Shown: positions 1 through 12,444 of the stretch, piece after piece
How the letters are laid out: each line of letters begins with the position of its first letter
Numbering within the stretch: the stretch's first letter is position 1
Origin: Neodontobutis hainanensis
Taxonomy: Eukaryota > Chordata > Actinopteri > Gobiiformes > Odontobutidae
Length of the DNA stretch: 64,000 nucleotides
NCBI GenBank assembly: GCA_024349245.1
Contig: JALDNG010000038.1
Coordinates: 5,182,001 to 5,246,000, forward strand
Direction of reading: 5' to 3'
Translations under genes and position numbers: made by a program
The notes under the pieces: generated by a model
The model's database searches: none
What the model saw: only the letters and a program-made list of their open reading frames with translations
Told to the model about the DNA's origin: nothing

Positions 1-2170
1 TCTCCCACTGTGTATCTGCCGGCAAAATCGATAGGACTCACTCCATCCCATTGACTTTCAATCACGTTTCTCTGAGTTCTCCTATTCCCCACCAGCTTGT
101 GACCAGCCATACTTTACAGGGTTGAACAAAGGTAACTCAGCCTCTGCAGTCCATGCATCACAATCTGAATACCCACGAGCAAAAGGTTCCCAGCATGCTT
201 ATGGTGCTGTAATGTCAAGGCACTTGTGTTTATGCAGTAAATTTGCCTGGTCCAGACTCAGTGGTAACCTTTCTTGTCAGACAGTATTGACTTAATCTCA
301 TGGCACATTATGCAGCAATAGAGATGTCAGACGTCATGTCTAACTAACAAATTCATTTTACAGTATTTTATTATCTGTAGCTAAATGAACTATACACACT
401 GCTTAAACATAAGTTGGATGTAAGGTTTCCAGGATTAACAGGGTAACTAAGCTTATACAGAGCAATGACTGTTCCAGCGAACGGTTAATTGGGTCAACAA
501 CAACAATTAGAGCAACCGTCTCATCGACAGATATAATCAATTCTTTTTTCCACTTTCAAACTATGAAGATGTGGTGGAGTATCATGTTTTACGATGCTTC
601 ATCTCTCATACAGGAGGCATTTTCAGACTTATTTTAAGGCTTATCTTAGGCTTAAAGTTAGTGTAATTGACCTTAATGACTGGGTGATAAGGAGAAAAAA
701 CTTTCATGTGAACACAGATGGCTGTCTGCTTCTTTATAGAGTTTGTGTTGTTATAAAATTGACTCCACTTTACTGCTTTTCTGAGCCAAAATATACTAGC
801 GCAGTGCTGTGTTCCTAGACACCTGTACTGGGTGGCCCACTTATATCCCTCTCCTGTTAGTGGCACTGGGAACATGGAGAGGACCTGCATGTCGTACAAC
901 ACACATCACATCTGTTCAGCAGGAAGGGTTTGAGGTCATTGGAGAAACCACAAAAAAGAAAAACAGATTCATCTCCTTTGGAAAATATTATTAAGCCTCG
1001 ATGGCTGAGTGCACACAAACACAGATGAGGTTCACTGTCTCATTGGCTTCAAATGAGAGGTCAGCAGGGACCACTTCCTATTCACTAGGAAAACCCCAAT
1101 TTTGCCACCTATGTTAGAAATTCACATTATACTTTAGGGAAACAACCACAGCCCTCATTTTTACTGTACATCACTTTCCCTGACTTCCCTTAACAATATA
1201 TACATTAGCTATAGGTATGCACTTTAAAGTATATATCAGCAAAACACTACAGTTTCTTGTTTTCCATTACCATATGGCCATTGTGTAAATTTGGTCTTGT
1301 CTTGGTTCTCTCTAGTCTTGGCCGTGACTTGGTCTCAGTGTTGTCTTACACAATTTGGATTGAAGTCCAGTCATTTTAAAATATTGAAAAAACTGTATTT
1401 ATCTGTGCATTGGGACATCCCTTTTTCCTCCACTGCCTGTTATGTTAGCTAAGACATTCACATCGTCAGCCAGCATCTGGAATACAAAAAGCAGCATCAA
1501 CCCTGTGGCCAACAAGATAAAAAAAAAACCTTCCCAATCTTGTTTTACTTTATCCCCAGACATCTTGAACATATGACGAGGTGCAACTGTCAGCCTAACA
1601 ATGATGAATGGTGAGGAGACAGGTTGGGCTGTTTATAAACTCTTTGTATCCCTAGAGCAGAACTGCGATAATGTCTTTAATGACTCAAACTCCATCAGCA
1701 TCATGAAAAAACATGTGCTGACATGTGCACAAATGCACTCTTACTTTCCAGTCCATACAACTCTTAAATTGTTTTCCGTGATCTCATCTGGCCTTGTTTC
1801 TTGATTTCATCTTTGTGGAGTGTCTTCTTTCAAGTCCAGCTTTTGTTATGCATCATCTTTTCATTTTAAGGACACTTCATGAAATTAGTCTAGACATCAT
1901 GAAAAGATGTCATAAAAAGTTAATGTAGAGATGACATGATGGATTAAACTACAGAATAATTGTTGTTTATGTTTTGATTTTGGAATAGATAAGTTATATG
2001 TAAAGCTATAAAGTTGGGATTTATAAAGTAACTTATAAAAATGAAAAAATTTGACTAATGGTCATATTTGCACCATATGGCAAATAATTGTTTTTCTGAC
2101 TAAGTCATATGCACACATACACATCACACATGCATTTGTCTATTCTTGACAAACAGCTCCAAATCCGCTC

Positions 2171-2280
2171 TCCCCTACAGTTTACACTGTCGTTGTGTCC
2201 TTGGAAAAGACACTTGCCTCCAGTGGAGTCACGCAAGGTGGAAAAGCGCTATGTAAATACAAAGAAATAGTAATAAAAAT
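2171..2280 (+). repeat. SINE 3' fragment (GTGTCCTTGG / AAAAGCGCTAT family)
   Basis: The fragment contains the block around CGTTGTGTCCTTGG, then GACACTTGCCTCCAGTGG, then a GAAAAGCGCTATGTAAAT tail. It matches the 3' half of the longer copy at 9672-10018 and of the copies at 20960-21160 and 29640-29752. The tRNA-like head is missing and there is a deletion between the central block and the tail. The edges are approximate. Confidence 0.65.
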
Positions 2281-2368
2281 AAATTGTGCCCTGCAACATT
2301 GTGCACCCAGCCTTTAGGTGATGCATATCCTGAGTACTTTGGCCAATTGTGTGTCTTGAAAGAATTAA

Positions 2369-2645
2369 TATCCATCCATTCATCTTCTTTCCCGCTTTCC
2401 CGGGGCCGGGTCATGGGGGCAGCAGTCTAAGCAGAGATGCCCAGACTTTCCTTATCCTAGACACTTCCCCCAGCTCAGTCGAGAGCTTTGCCTTGCAGCT
2501 CAGCTCCTTCCTCACGACGACAGACCGGTACATCGACCTGTCGATCTTCCGTTCCCTCCTTCCCAAGACAAGATACTTGAGCTCCTCCACTTGAGGCAGA
2601 AGCTCTCCACCAACATGAAGTGGACAAACCACCGTTTTCTGACTG
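2369..2645 (-). mobile_element. Truncated REX1/RTE-like LINE 3' remnant
   Basis: The minus-strand reading gives peptide blocks such as HVGGELLPQVEELKYL, YRSVVVRKELSCKAKLS and VWASLLRLLPP, followed by a GGCCCCGGGAAAGCGGG-type 3' end and a run of ATGGATGG-like units at 2370. These blocks are familiar from the reverse-transcriptase C-terminus and 3' tail of a very common fish non-LTR retrotransposon. In a full element they are separated by more than a hundred residues, so this copy carries large internal deletions. It is a dead relic. The clade (REX1/Babar or RTE) is from memory and not certain. Confidence 0.7.
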
Positions 2646-5600
2646 AGATAATATTAAACATTTTAATTTAGAGGAGGGCTACTTTGTACAGTACAAAAAT
2701 CTAATGCACAGTTTTTTTTTACTACTTAGGGCCTCAATCTAAAACACGGAGCTCATATTTACCTCACTAAAGTGTTGATTTCTTGTGAACATGCACGTTT
2801 GACTGTCCAGACTCCGCAGCAGAGTGTCTGCGCTGAAGTGTGGGGTGTTGAGCACTGAGTCAGTGCATTAGTGTCAAGGCAAATGTATCCTCCAGCCTGT
2901 CCCCTGGCTCTCACTGCCAACCCATAGAGGCCTATTTGACTGCAGCCAGCGGCACTTAGTGTGATGGGCCTGGGCAATGGCCTCAATGAGAACTGATGGT
3001 CACTTGGAGACACGGAGTCCATCATCACACAACCCAACTGAGAGCCGAAACTAGGTAGTAGCAAACAATACGTTATTGTGATTTGTTCACACACACTTAA
3101 TTTGTATAAGGTGGAGAATGCTCCAAGTTCAAATCTAGGACCATGACCAATATTATAATGACTGTCACAGACGTGTTCATGCTCATTGAGACATTAAGTT
3201 GAGTGGAGAAAGCATTGTTTACCACATCTACGTCTCCACAACATCGACACATTTCTTTTGAAAGGTCTTATTTTGCTGGCTTGTAGTGCTGGTCCTTTTT
3301 TCGTAACAGACTCAGACACCTAATGCAGTAAAATGTATCAAGACACAGCATTCCTGAATCAATGACCTGGCCTGGTGGTAGCTGACTCCATGGCCCTCTT
3401 TGGAAACCTTTACCGAGGCCAGGAGCTGCTCATGGTGATGACAGGGAGGGAAGCCAATGCAGCGGGTGCCATCTCATTAGCACTTCACATCCATACTTGT
3501 GGGAGTTATAAATAATTAGCAGTATAAGCCTATAGGGAGGCGTGCTGTCATCTTAAAAGTTAATCAACAACAGCGTGAGTCAGCTACACAGATGCAATTT
3601 GATATGGTTCGTCAACACATGTCAGCGTGAGGTAGAAAGCTTATTTTACACATGATTCATAGTACAAAAAAAATCATACCAAGCCTCACATTTTCTCCTT
3701 GTCAGACCCAACAGTTAGATATGGATTATACCTGACAATAGTGGCCCTTGTTATAGCATTAGTAAAAACTGACTGCCTATCTCTACACTTTTCAACATTT
3801 TCTATTTTCTTGATAACAGAAGTCACAGTATTTCCAGTGTTGCATAAACAATTGTAATATTCTAATAAAGCTCATTTCAAAAGAGTGTGATTATCAGCAC
3901 AGTGGACGTGCAGAAGTCATTTAAACAGACATAATGGGAGCAAATGTGAAATCCCATTGTCCAGCATTGAGCTATCAGGTTTCTCTTTTGTCAACGCGTC
4001 CTCCAGTTCAAAAAGCTCTACACCTCGCAGCAAACAGACCCACTGCCATTATGTTCCCATTAGCTCTGACTAACGCAGCTGCTCCAAACATTATCACGCC
4101 TAGATGCTAATGTTAGGACTATGATTATCATTATGTCTTCCTGATTCTGGAAACATACACATAAACAGGAGCTGAGGACCTCATTCGGTTTCCTTCCCTG
4201 CAGTGAAACAAATCAGAAACTAGTTACGCTTCTTTCCCAAATGTCGCCTTTGCTCCACGTTGTGACATTAATATCTACTATCAACAGACACCGGCTGGGA
4301 AACTGTCGACTGAGGCACACTTCGAAGCAGGAGTCAATTAGTGGGGGACGACCTCTTCACATCTCCAATTATTACCCCCACACTAAAACCCTCTGCTTGA
4401 TAACGTAATAGCATCTTAGCTGTGCAGCTGAGTGCTACTAAGTGACATTCAGGAAGTAGCTCGATTCTAAGCTAGTGTACAATGTTGCTTAGCACTTAAT
4501 TTGCTCGGTGGGACTCTGAGACAATGTCGGATAGTGCAGTAAAAAGGCTTGTTTTCTCAGGTTCCAACTCACCAGCTTTTTTAATTCAAAGGAATCTTAA
4601 TAAAAAGATATAATGTTTCCAATAATGCACAGTAATTTATATTAATTGGGTGTACAACCATAGTTAATGTTTGGGTGTTGCATTGTTTCAGTTTTTAAAC
4701 ACCCTTTGTACTCCTCCAAATGCAAAACAATTTGTTTCTGTGTTGAAAGTGATAACAGAAGTGCCTTCTCTTACAAATGATCTTTTAACCAACACTTCTC
4801 CAAAGTTATCAATGACGTTTAAAGTTCATCAATTCAAAGGCCAATCGTGTAAAATGCAGATAAACATTTTTAATGCAAATAAACAAAAATGTTTGTTAAT
4901 GATCACTTTTCAAACTGAATTTCCCTTAATGTAGTCAAAACATTTCTAATGCCACTCAGATTTCTCTTTACCATTATAATGTGCGTTCATACGAATGTTT
5001 AATCCAACCAAGCTCATTAAATATTCCAATTGACAACTCACAAATAGCACTTGTTACCCAGTGATATTAATCCCCAGCTGTCTTTCAGCTTAAATGGCTT
5101 AAAAGGGCCACATTTATGTGGAAATCCCCTTTTATGGTCTCTCTATCTTTCCATCTGGTCACATCTCGTTCTTTCCCCATCTTTGATCTCACGCTGACAT
5201 ATCGGCACAGCTTATTTGGTTAACGGTAACTGGAGAAGCATGATGTAATGCAAATGCAGCTGGACTAGATTTCTAATACAAATGCAAATTTGATTTACTC
5301 AGGTACACACTGCACCTCTTGCTCTTGGCCTCACAAATGTCTGTTTTTATTCTGTAAAACAAGCTTGACGACGAGAAACTGAAGCTAGTTCAGTCGGTTA
5401 AAGTAAATACTAGCAAATACTTTCAGGCTAAGATCAGCTGTATCAATGTCTCAGTAGCACAAAGTCGAGAGGCTTGTGGAAAGATGGAGCTCCTTCTCCT
5501 CATTTGTTCTGAACTCGTTAATTTTCCCTGTGACTTGAGGCAGTGCATATTAAAGGGCATTGCCATAAACAACACAGAAAACAACCCCTGTTTCTGTCTG

Positions 5601-8600
5601 TATTCTCGATGTCTTGTCCACCTTCAGCTTCCTGACATTCTGTTTTCCCCAAGGCCAAACACTTTCTAATTGTAATAATAATTGTGGTTGCCCTAATCTC
5701 AACGGTGGCTGCGACCTTGTCCCTCAGAGGATGAATTTGAGATAATGAAATAATTTCTCCAAATTATTTTCCCCCTGTGCATCCACTGAAACCTGAACCT
5801 TTCGAAAAAGAGTCCTCACCACTCACTGGGTCTCTATCAGCAGCATTTCCCACTTCAATTGAAATTTAGATTGTTCCTGACCAATGTGTGAGGTTGGCCA
5901 GACCGAGGAGGGAGGAGTGTTGTTTCTGTCCGGGGAACAACATCCATATCACTGAAGAGTCATAAACAGAGGAAGCATGCATCATCTATCTTCTCTTGCT
6001 CTGTTGCCATTTGTGCATATGCACGATGAGAGTGGATTACACACACATATGGCTTGTACTCCATTTATTCAGGCTGATATCAACATGCATCACTTCTCAT
6101 GGGCTCCTCGACGATGTGAGCCTTCATTTCTGATTTGCGTGCTCACGTGGATGTCCATGCCAGCGCACAGGGCTCTGTTGAGGGCGCTCGCCGTTGATCT
6201 TTGCCTTCTTACTTTCACTTTAACAGACCAGAGGGATATCGGTGAAGCAGCAGCGGCCATTGTGCTATTAAACCACTTCTCCATCTGCCTCCGTGCCATT
6301 TCCATCTGGAACCAGCGAGAGGAAGAAACGCCTGAAGCGATATGTGTTTAAAATAACTTACATCACCATATGTCTCTCTAAGTCAGTCAGTCATTTTAAG
6401 CAGGATTTTCGGTGACTTATCGCAGCAGAAATGTGGGCTAAAGCTTTCAAATGCACTGCTTCATTTAACACAATGCTTTAAGGACATTAGCAGTGGGCTG
6501 AAATAGACACGGTGTGAAAATAGTAGCAACTAAAATCAGGTTACAACATCAAGACACCATCATTTACAACAAAGTTTAATTCAATCACTTTAACGTGGCA
6601 AATGGAAAGAGTGAATGTGTGGCTACCATGTTTGGAGTTCATTTCTCTGTGTCTCCATTACGACACAGAATGGTGGTTTTGCATATGGCCAAGTGGAATT
6701 TATAGAGCATGACGTTTGTTCGTGTGTGCAGCTCTTTAGGATTTTGTCGACTCTCAATGACCTTGACAACGCTTAAAAAAGAAAAACACTGAGTCATTAA
6801 AGTCACTAAAGCTTCAGGTATACTTAGCCTTAATGCCTCATTTCAGAACAGCTTTTTCGAATAAACTCTTGGGTGTTGGCATTACAAACAAGTAAGTATT
6901 TAAGATTTTTCCAATATTTAAGACTAAAACCATTACATTCTTCACCTTGATGTGTGGAAATAACCTACAAACCATCTTTTTCCAAAGATGGTCCAAGCTC
7001 TAAATACAAAACTCAAAAGGTAGTTTAAAGGTTGAATAAGTCAATGGTATGTAAGATAAAACATCAATCAGCAGTGTAGAAGACACAGACAACCGCTCCA
7101 CACTAAACTTTGAGTTGTGGGATGTCCTTTAATGCTGACATACAGTGTCAGAACTGGTCCATTTCCACCTTGTTTTATGTGGAAACTAATTCAGATGCTT
7201 GACAAACTAAATGTAATCCTTACAAATACATTATGCATAAATGGATACAGCCTTCTTCCATTTAGCATTGGATAAATGTAGTTAAAGGCCCAATGCACAG
7301 ACATGAATAATAGTTATTATAAATCCACTTCTGGGCTGCAGTGACCACAGTCGCAGGAATGAGCCTAAATTATTCAGACTGTAGAGAGATGAGACCACAA
7401 GTCAACACACTGCACAGAACAGACACTGGGAAAGACTAGTAGAGAATGACAATAATGTTACAGCAGGTGCATATTTGCATATTGCCATGTGTATAGAGAC
7501 TGTGGTTTGGTTTAACCACTGAACGTCTGAGGAATATTGGATTTTTCTGTTTTTTTTTCTGTTTAGCCACAGCACCTGAGCAAAGTGGTAAAGACCAAGT
7601 CATTTTTCAACACTTTGTGGAAACTGAAAAGAACATAGACAAAGATGACTCCTTTTGTCCTATGAATTCTGCGCTGAATGGCATTTAGATCCTGCTTCTT
7701 CCACTATTCACCACATTAATTAAACTGACTGGGGAACAAAAGCCAACTTAGCCCATCCAGTTTGCTTAATTGCTTCTGACGCAATGCATCGATCGCTGCA
7801 GATAAGATCCACAGTCCAATTTTTAATTAGCTTCTTTTGTGGAAGTCCTTTTTTAACAAGGGAAAACTGTAAGCGACAAACACACATTTTGTGAAGAGCA
7901 CTGTGCTTAAGGCTGTACCGATGTTAAAGACTGATTCACAGCAATCTTATTTCATTAATGAGGTACAAAAGATCAAATAGAAAAGTGCAAAACTACAATT
8001 TTAACCTTATTGGACAGTTTTTCTTTCCTCACAGCAAGTTATGGGATCAAGTCTTGCACTAGTGGCCTCTTTGTGCAGGGAGCATATGTTCACCCTAATG
8101 CTACTGTGGGTTCCATCTGGGTGCATGTATTTATGAACAAAACTGCCCATAGTTAATGAAAGCAACTGAAAATGGTTATGAAGGAATCAGCTAATAGTTA
8201 GTGTAACATACGGCACCGCTCAGGAAATTCTCCCGACAAATTTAGACACATGTTTGACTACTGCTTGTAATCCCTTCAACTCTGGTGCTCACTAGAAATG
8301 AACGGATAATCGCCTCATAAATTTGGAAGGTCAAGAAGTGTCTGTGCGCTCTGGGATTAGCTCAGAGATTAAATCAGATCAGAATCTGAGACGTCTTCAG
8401 TTTTGGATCATAACAAGCTTTATCTCAGTCTAAGTGCTTTACTGAACGTGTCTGCGTCGAGAAGTACATCTAATTTATTGATAAATACATGCCTCCGAGA
8501 GAAAAATTAAGCTGTACAGAGCATTTCAGCCAAGTGCAAATTTATGTTTCATATTTGGAAAAAGCTTTGCCTGAGTATTTTAATCCAAACATTTCTGCAT

Positions 8601-9671
8601 TGCTTCCTGAGAGGTTTGGGAATAAGATTCTGCTGTCATGTATAATCCACTTTTATAATGACTTCCCTGTAAAAAGGATAGATAGTCTGAGCCCACAGGG
8701 ATTTGCTAAGTAACTCTGTCAGAGAGCCACAGTTACTCACTGCCAACATTTTACTATAAATACAAACTCATTTCCTCTGCTCATCGGTAAATAAACATTG
8801 TGTGTCTTTGTCGCACAGGTGACAAAAGTATTACAGATGACAAACAATAGGGAATGAATAAATGGCTCTTTTATGATCACTGTTTCTCCCACAAAGACCA
8901 TTTGTGGTGCAGTGCCAGTTTTATCATGGCTGCCACTGAATCATTAATAATGAAAAGTCCATTATGAAGTTTTAAATCACTTCATAAGTCGTGCCAAGCA
9001 GTGCACAAGTAGAGTTTAATAAGGCAGAGGGCTAATTTTGTCACTTTTTAATGCTATAATGTGGAGTCCATTCTGACTGAATTCATTAAGATGGTTTAAT
9101 GAGTGTAGTTAATGAGAGTTGTCAACTACAGCCAAGTAAAAAAATAAAAATCCTTTCTGCGTCTATGACCATGCTTAATATCAGTGTAAGAACACATTTC
9201 ATATCATGACAGGTTCTGTCAAAGATGACTAAATTGTCAGTCAACATTAATGGTCACATCTTGTGCCTCACAGTGGATTTTCGTGCTTAGCCACATCTGT
9301 CTTCATAAACACCAGACATAAACGCAACCAGCCCAAGGTGCGAATGCATTTCACTTTTGACAGAGCATTGCTAGAATAATAATAGCTGTCTGACGTGGAG
9401 TTTACGCTGTGCACTTTCTGCTGGGAGGTCCCAGTGAAGCAGGTGGTGTTGGGAAATGTGTGCAGCAGCCAAAGATTGTAGATCACCATGCGCTCCTCCA
9501 TAGTGTCCACACAAATTACATATGGACTATGAAAATAAACCCCTATTATACTTTTACCCAGTGTTAGGAGACATTTGTACTTCATTATTGTCTACTCTTT
9601 ATCCTTACATGAGATTGAGTCATTCCGAACTGCTTTGCCTATTGAGGTATAATACAAAATAATAATTTTTT

Positions 9672-10018
9672 AGGGGTGGCAATTGCTCAGTGGAAGAGCG
9701 GTCGTCTTTGCACCGGAAGATAGACGGTTCGATTCTCATTCACCCCACAGTTCATGCTGTTGTTGTGTCCTTGAGCAAGACATTTAACCCACCTTGCCTC
9801 GTATGAATGTGTAAGAATGTGAATGTATTTGGTGATGGTCGGAGAGGTCGAAGGCGTGGAATGGCTGCCACGTCTCTGTCAGTCTGCCCAGGGGCATCTG
9901 TGGTAGCTTACTACCACCAGTGTGTGACTGTGGAGTGAATGAATAATTGATATGTAAAGTGTCTTTGCGTCCCAGGAAAAGCGCTATATAAAATTGTTGT
10001 AATAATAATATTGTTATT
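9672..10018 (+). mobile_element. Near-complete tRNA-derived SINE
   Basis: The first 75 bases look like a tRNA. There is a box A-like GCTCAGTGGAAGAGCGG, a box B-like GGTTCGATTCT, and a 5' GGGGTG that can pair with CACCCC near 9745. A unique body follows (TGTTGTGTCCTTGAGCAAG, then GGTGATGGTCGGAGAGG), and the element ends in AAAAGCGCTATATAAA with a TAA/ATT-rich microsatellite tail. This head-body-tail order is that of a Pol III SINE. It is the longest copy of this family in the window. A second repeat family abuts its 3' side in the opposite orientation. Confidence 0.8.
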
Positions 10019-10049
10019 ATCCCTGTGGGGAAATTCAGAATGGCCAGTC

Positions 10050-10205
10050 ATCACCAGCATGTTTTTTTGGTTATTTTCCGTGGGGGAAACCAGAGTACCC
10101 AAAGAAAACATGCAAACTCTAAACAGACATGGCCTGTCCGGTCCAGGCGTCGAACTCACACCTTCTTGTCGTGAGGCGACTGTGCTAACCTCTGAGCCAC
10201 TATCG
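10050..10205 (-). repeat. Second SINE-like family, head portion, reversed
   Basis: Blocks GGAAACCAGAGTACCC, AACATGCAAACTCT and GAGGCGACTGTGCTAACC followed by GAGCCAC are shared, in the same order, with the minus copies at 22905-23290 and 46905-47075. On the minus strand this reads as a tRNA-like head (GTTAGCACAGTCGCCTCACG) followed by the body. It was probably inserted beside, or truncated against, the SINE ending at 10018. Confidence 0.65.
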
Positions 10206-10959
10206 CATCTGTCAACGGAAAAGGTTTTAATTCTCACACTGGCAAACCCAAGGCTTCCAAACCGTGGTCCATATATCAATTATGTCAAAACGTTTAAACA
10301 GACAGCTCTCTAGCCGAAGGTCTAGCCGACATGTTTTTCTGCAGTCTGACCTTGTTAGACACTGCAGCCTTTAGCCTATATATTACACATATCCAGCCAG
10401 GGGGCCATGTTGAGTATGTAACAAAACATAACCCACATAGAGAAGGCACACTGGGTATACTGTGAGTCATTCAAAAGACACATCCAGGCTTGTATAACAC
10501 CGATATGCATACACACATGTCCATTCAGGGAATCCAGGCCACTGACCATATATGCTGTAACCATCGGCTGTACACTTCAATGGCCTCAGTTCATACAACA
10601 CGACATAACATAACATGTGTTGTGTCAAAGCCTATGTTTTGTCTGTACAACAGCATTTATATCACGCTGACAGCTTCATGGGGCTCCCATTCGTTCCCAG
10701 AGTCTTACTTTAACCCTCACATATCCCATATAGACCTCTGTCAGTAAAATGTTTTCCTTTGATATTAAAGATGTAGATGGCTGGAGTTAACAAAACCACA
10801 CATTGATCTTATCCAAATAGCATGAGATTTAGGACAAACACTGCTGGAGTAAATTGTGAAATAAACATAGCTGTAGCTCCTCAATACAGTCCAGACCAGA
10901 GCAGGAGTATTATCTTAACATTAAGGTTTAAAACAAAGCGAGGGAAAGCAAATAAGACC

Positions 10960-10977
10960 CTCTCTCTCTCTCTCTCT
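10960..10977. repeat. (TC)n microsatellite
   Basis: Nine uninterrupted TC dinucleotides in AT-rich unique sequence. No other role is visible. Confidence 0.9.
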
Positions 10978-12237
10978 GGCCTGCTTGAAATGTGCAACAC
11001 TTCCTGAGCCGCCGAAAATAATCATCGACATAAGAGGCTAAGAGGCCAAATGTCTGGGCTGTGTTGATTTAGGAGAATTGTTGCTGAGGTTTTAAGAAAT
11101 ACCATGTTCACTGTGAAGAGCCTGTATAAACATCTCCTGCTGATAAAGATCTATCACAGTCAAAAAGAAGCGGTGAAATAACTGCGGAACAAAATAAACG
11201 GACATCACTGCTCTTCTCATGTTCTCGTGTTTATGAATGTAGCTCTGTTCAGGGCAACAGGCTGATCTATATCTCACTTTGTGGAGCCACTGCCGTCTCT
11301 GAGAGGACTGTACAAATACTTAAAATACATTTAGTGGATAAAATGTACATAAAAGGTGTATAAAATCAATCCAGGATGCAATTATAATTATACAAAAAAA
11401 ATTCATCAAATATTAGATGCAAGTCTTTTAATCGATTGGCTATTTGTAGTATCTTGGTTTAACTTTAAGTATAATGCTACTGTTCAACATACATTAAGAG
11501 CCAGCATCAAAACTAGCTGTGGCCTTTGTGTTCAGCAGAGGATAGTTTACAGAATGGAACCCTTACATATGACTTAAAAAAAGACACATTTTAATTTTAT
11601 TCTTTTAATCATAGTATGTTAAAAGTCCACCCCATGTTTGACTTTTTAAGGACATCTTCTTCCTGTTGGTTTGGTTTTCTGCAGACAAAAAGAATGCAAC
11701 ACTAAACACCTTACCTTTTAAGTCCCACTTCTAAGCTAACATAACACAAATATATTTTCTTGATACAATTGTGTTCTTAAAGCTGACCCTGCATAACTTT
11801 TAGCCAGTAGAGGGCGTAGGCCCCTGTGCAGACTCTGTGTGGTTACGACAGCAGCTGCTTTTACCGACATTTGTTTTCAATTTCAAAAGGAAGTGTATTT
11901 TTTTAAGCCTTTTTACCTTTATATAGTATTTGCAAGTCGTCTACCAACTGAGTCAGTATTTTGAATTTTGTATTTTGAAGTGAAACTCTGCAAGGGTCTA
12001 GTGCATCAATTGTCAAAGTGTGGCTCCCACTAGTGGTACGCAGAGGAATCGCTGAATTAAATATGAATTGGCTGTGATGGGAAAAGGTGGAGGTGGATAA
12101 ATTATTAAAAGTTCAACGAAACTGCTATTGTGGCTTTAATCTCGTAAGAGAAGTGTGGATCAGGAGGAAAAAGTGTCCAGCACAAGAACTGAAAAGCACA
12201 AGTGCTAACAGTGGCTTTGATAGCGCCAGCGAAGTCA

Positions 12238-12386
12238 CGATGTTAAAAAGACATCGATGGGAACAATGTTAAAAAGACATCGATGTCACGATGTTAAAAA
12301 GACATCGATGGGAACGATGTTAAAAAGACATCGATGTCACGATGTTAAAAAGACATCGATGGGAACGATGTTAAAAAGACATCGAT
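12238..12386 (+). repeat. 51-bp minisatellite of paired hairpin half-units
   Basis: Six half-units of 25 or 26 bp alternate as three dimers of 51 bp. Each contains CGATGTTAAAAAGACATCG, where CGATGT and ACATCG can pair as a 6-bp stem around TTAAAAAG-type loops. At each half-unit junction of one type the sequence ACATCGATGT is itself a perfect 10-bp palindrome. The array sits inside the hAT element. Its frame differs from the transposase-like remnant just downstream, so it is not coding. Confidence 0.9.
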
Positions 12387-12393
12387 TGAGCGC

Positions 12394-12444
12394 GCTAAGA
12401 ACAGTCAATATGTTGCCATCCAGCTTGACGAGACTACAGATATG
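12394..12444 (+). pseudogene. hAT/ZBED transposase coding remnant
   Basis: Seventeen codons read AKNSQYVAIQLDETTDM. The QLDExTD core is a recurring motif in the catalytic region of hAT-family transposases and ZBED-like domesticated proteins. Flanking sequence does not continue the domain, so this is a short relic left by internal deletion of the parent element. Confidence 0.6.

Noticed and set aside
2349..2594. Plus-strand 81-codon frame
   Set aside because: It is antisense to the LINE remnant, whose minus-strand peptide blocks are recognisable.
9672..9746. A functional tRNA gene
   Set aside because: Box A- and box B-like motifs are present, but the fold is imperfect and the sequence continues into a SINE body and tail found elsewhere in the window.
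11785..11870. A MITE-like block (AGCCAGTAGAGGGCG)
   Set aside because: The motif recalls a widespread fish repeat, but I could not find termini, a duplication or a second copy in the window.
12238..12386. Regularly spaced repeats that could be mistaken for a CRISPR array
   Set aside because: Units are contiguous with no unique spacers, there are no cas genes, and the array lies in a eukaryotic hAT element.
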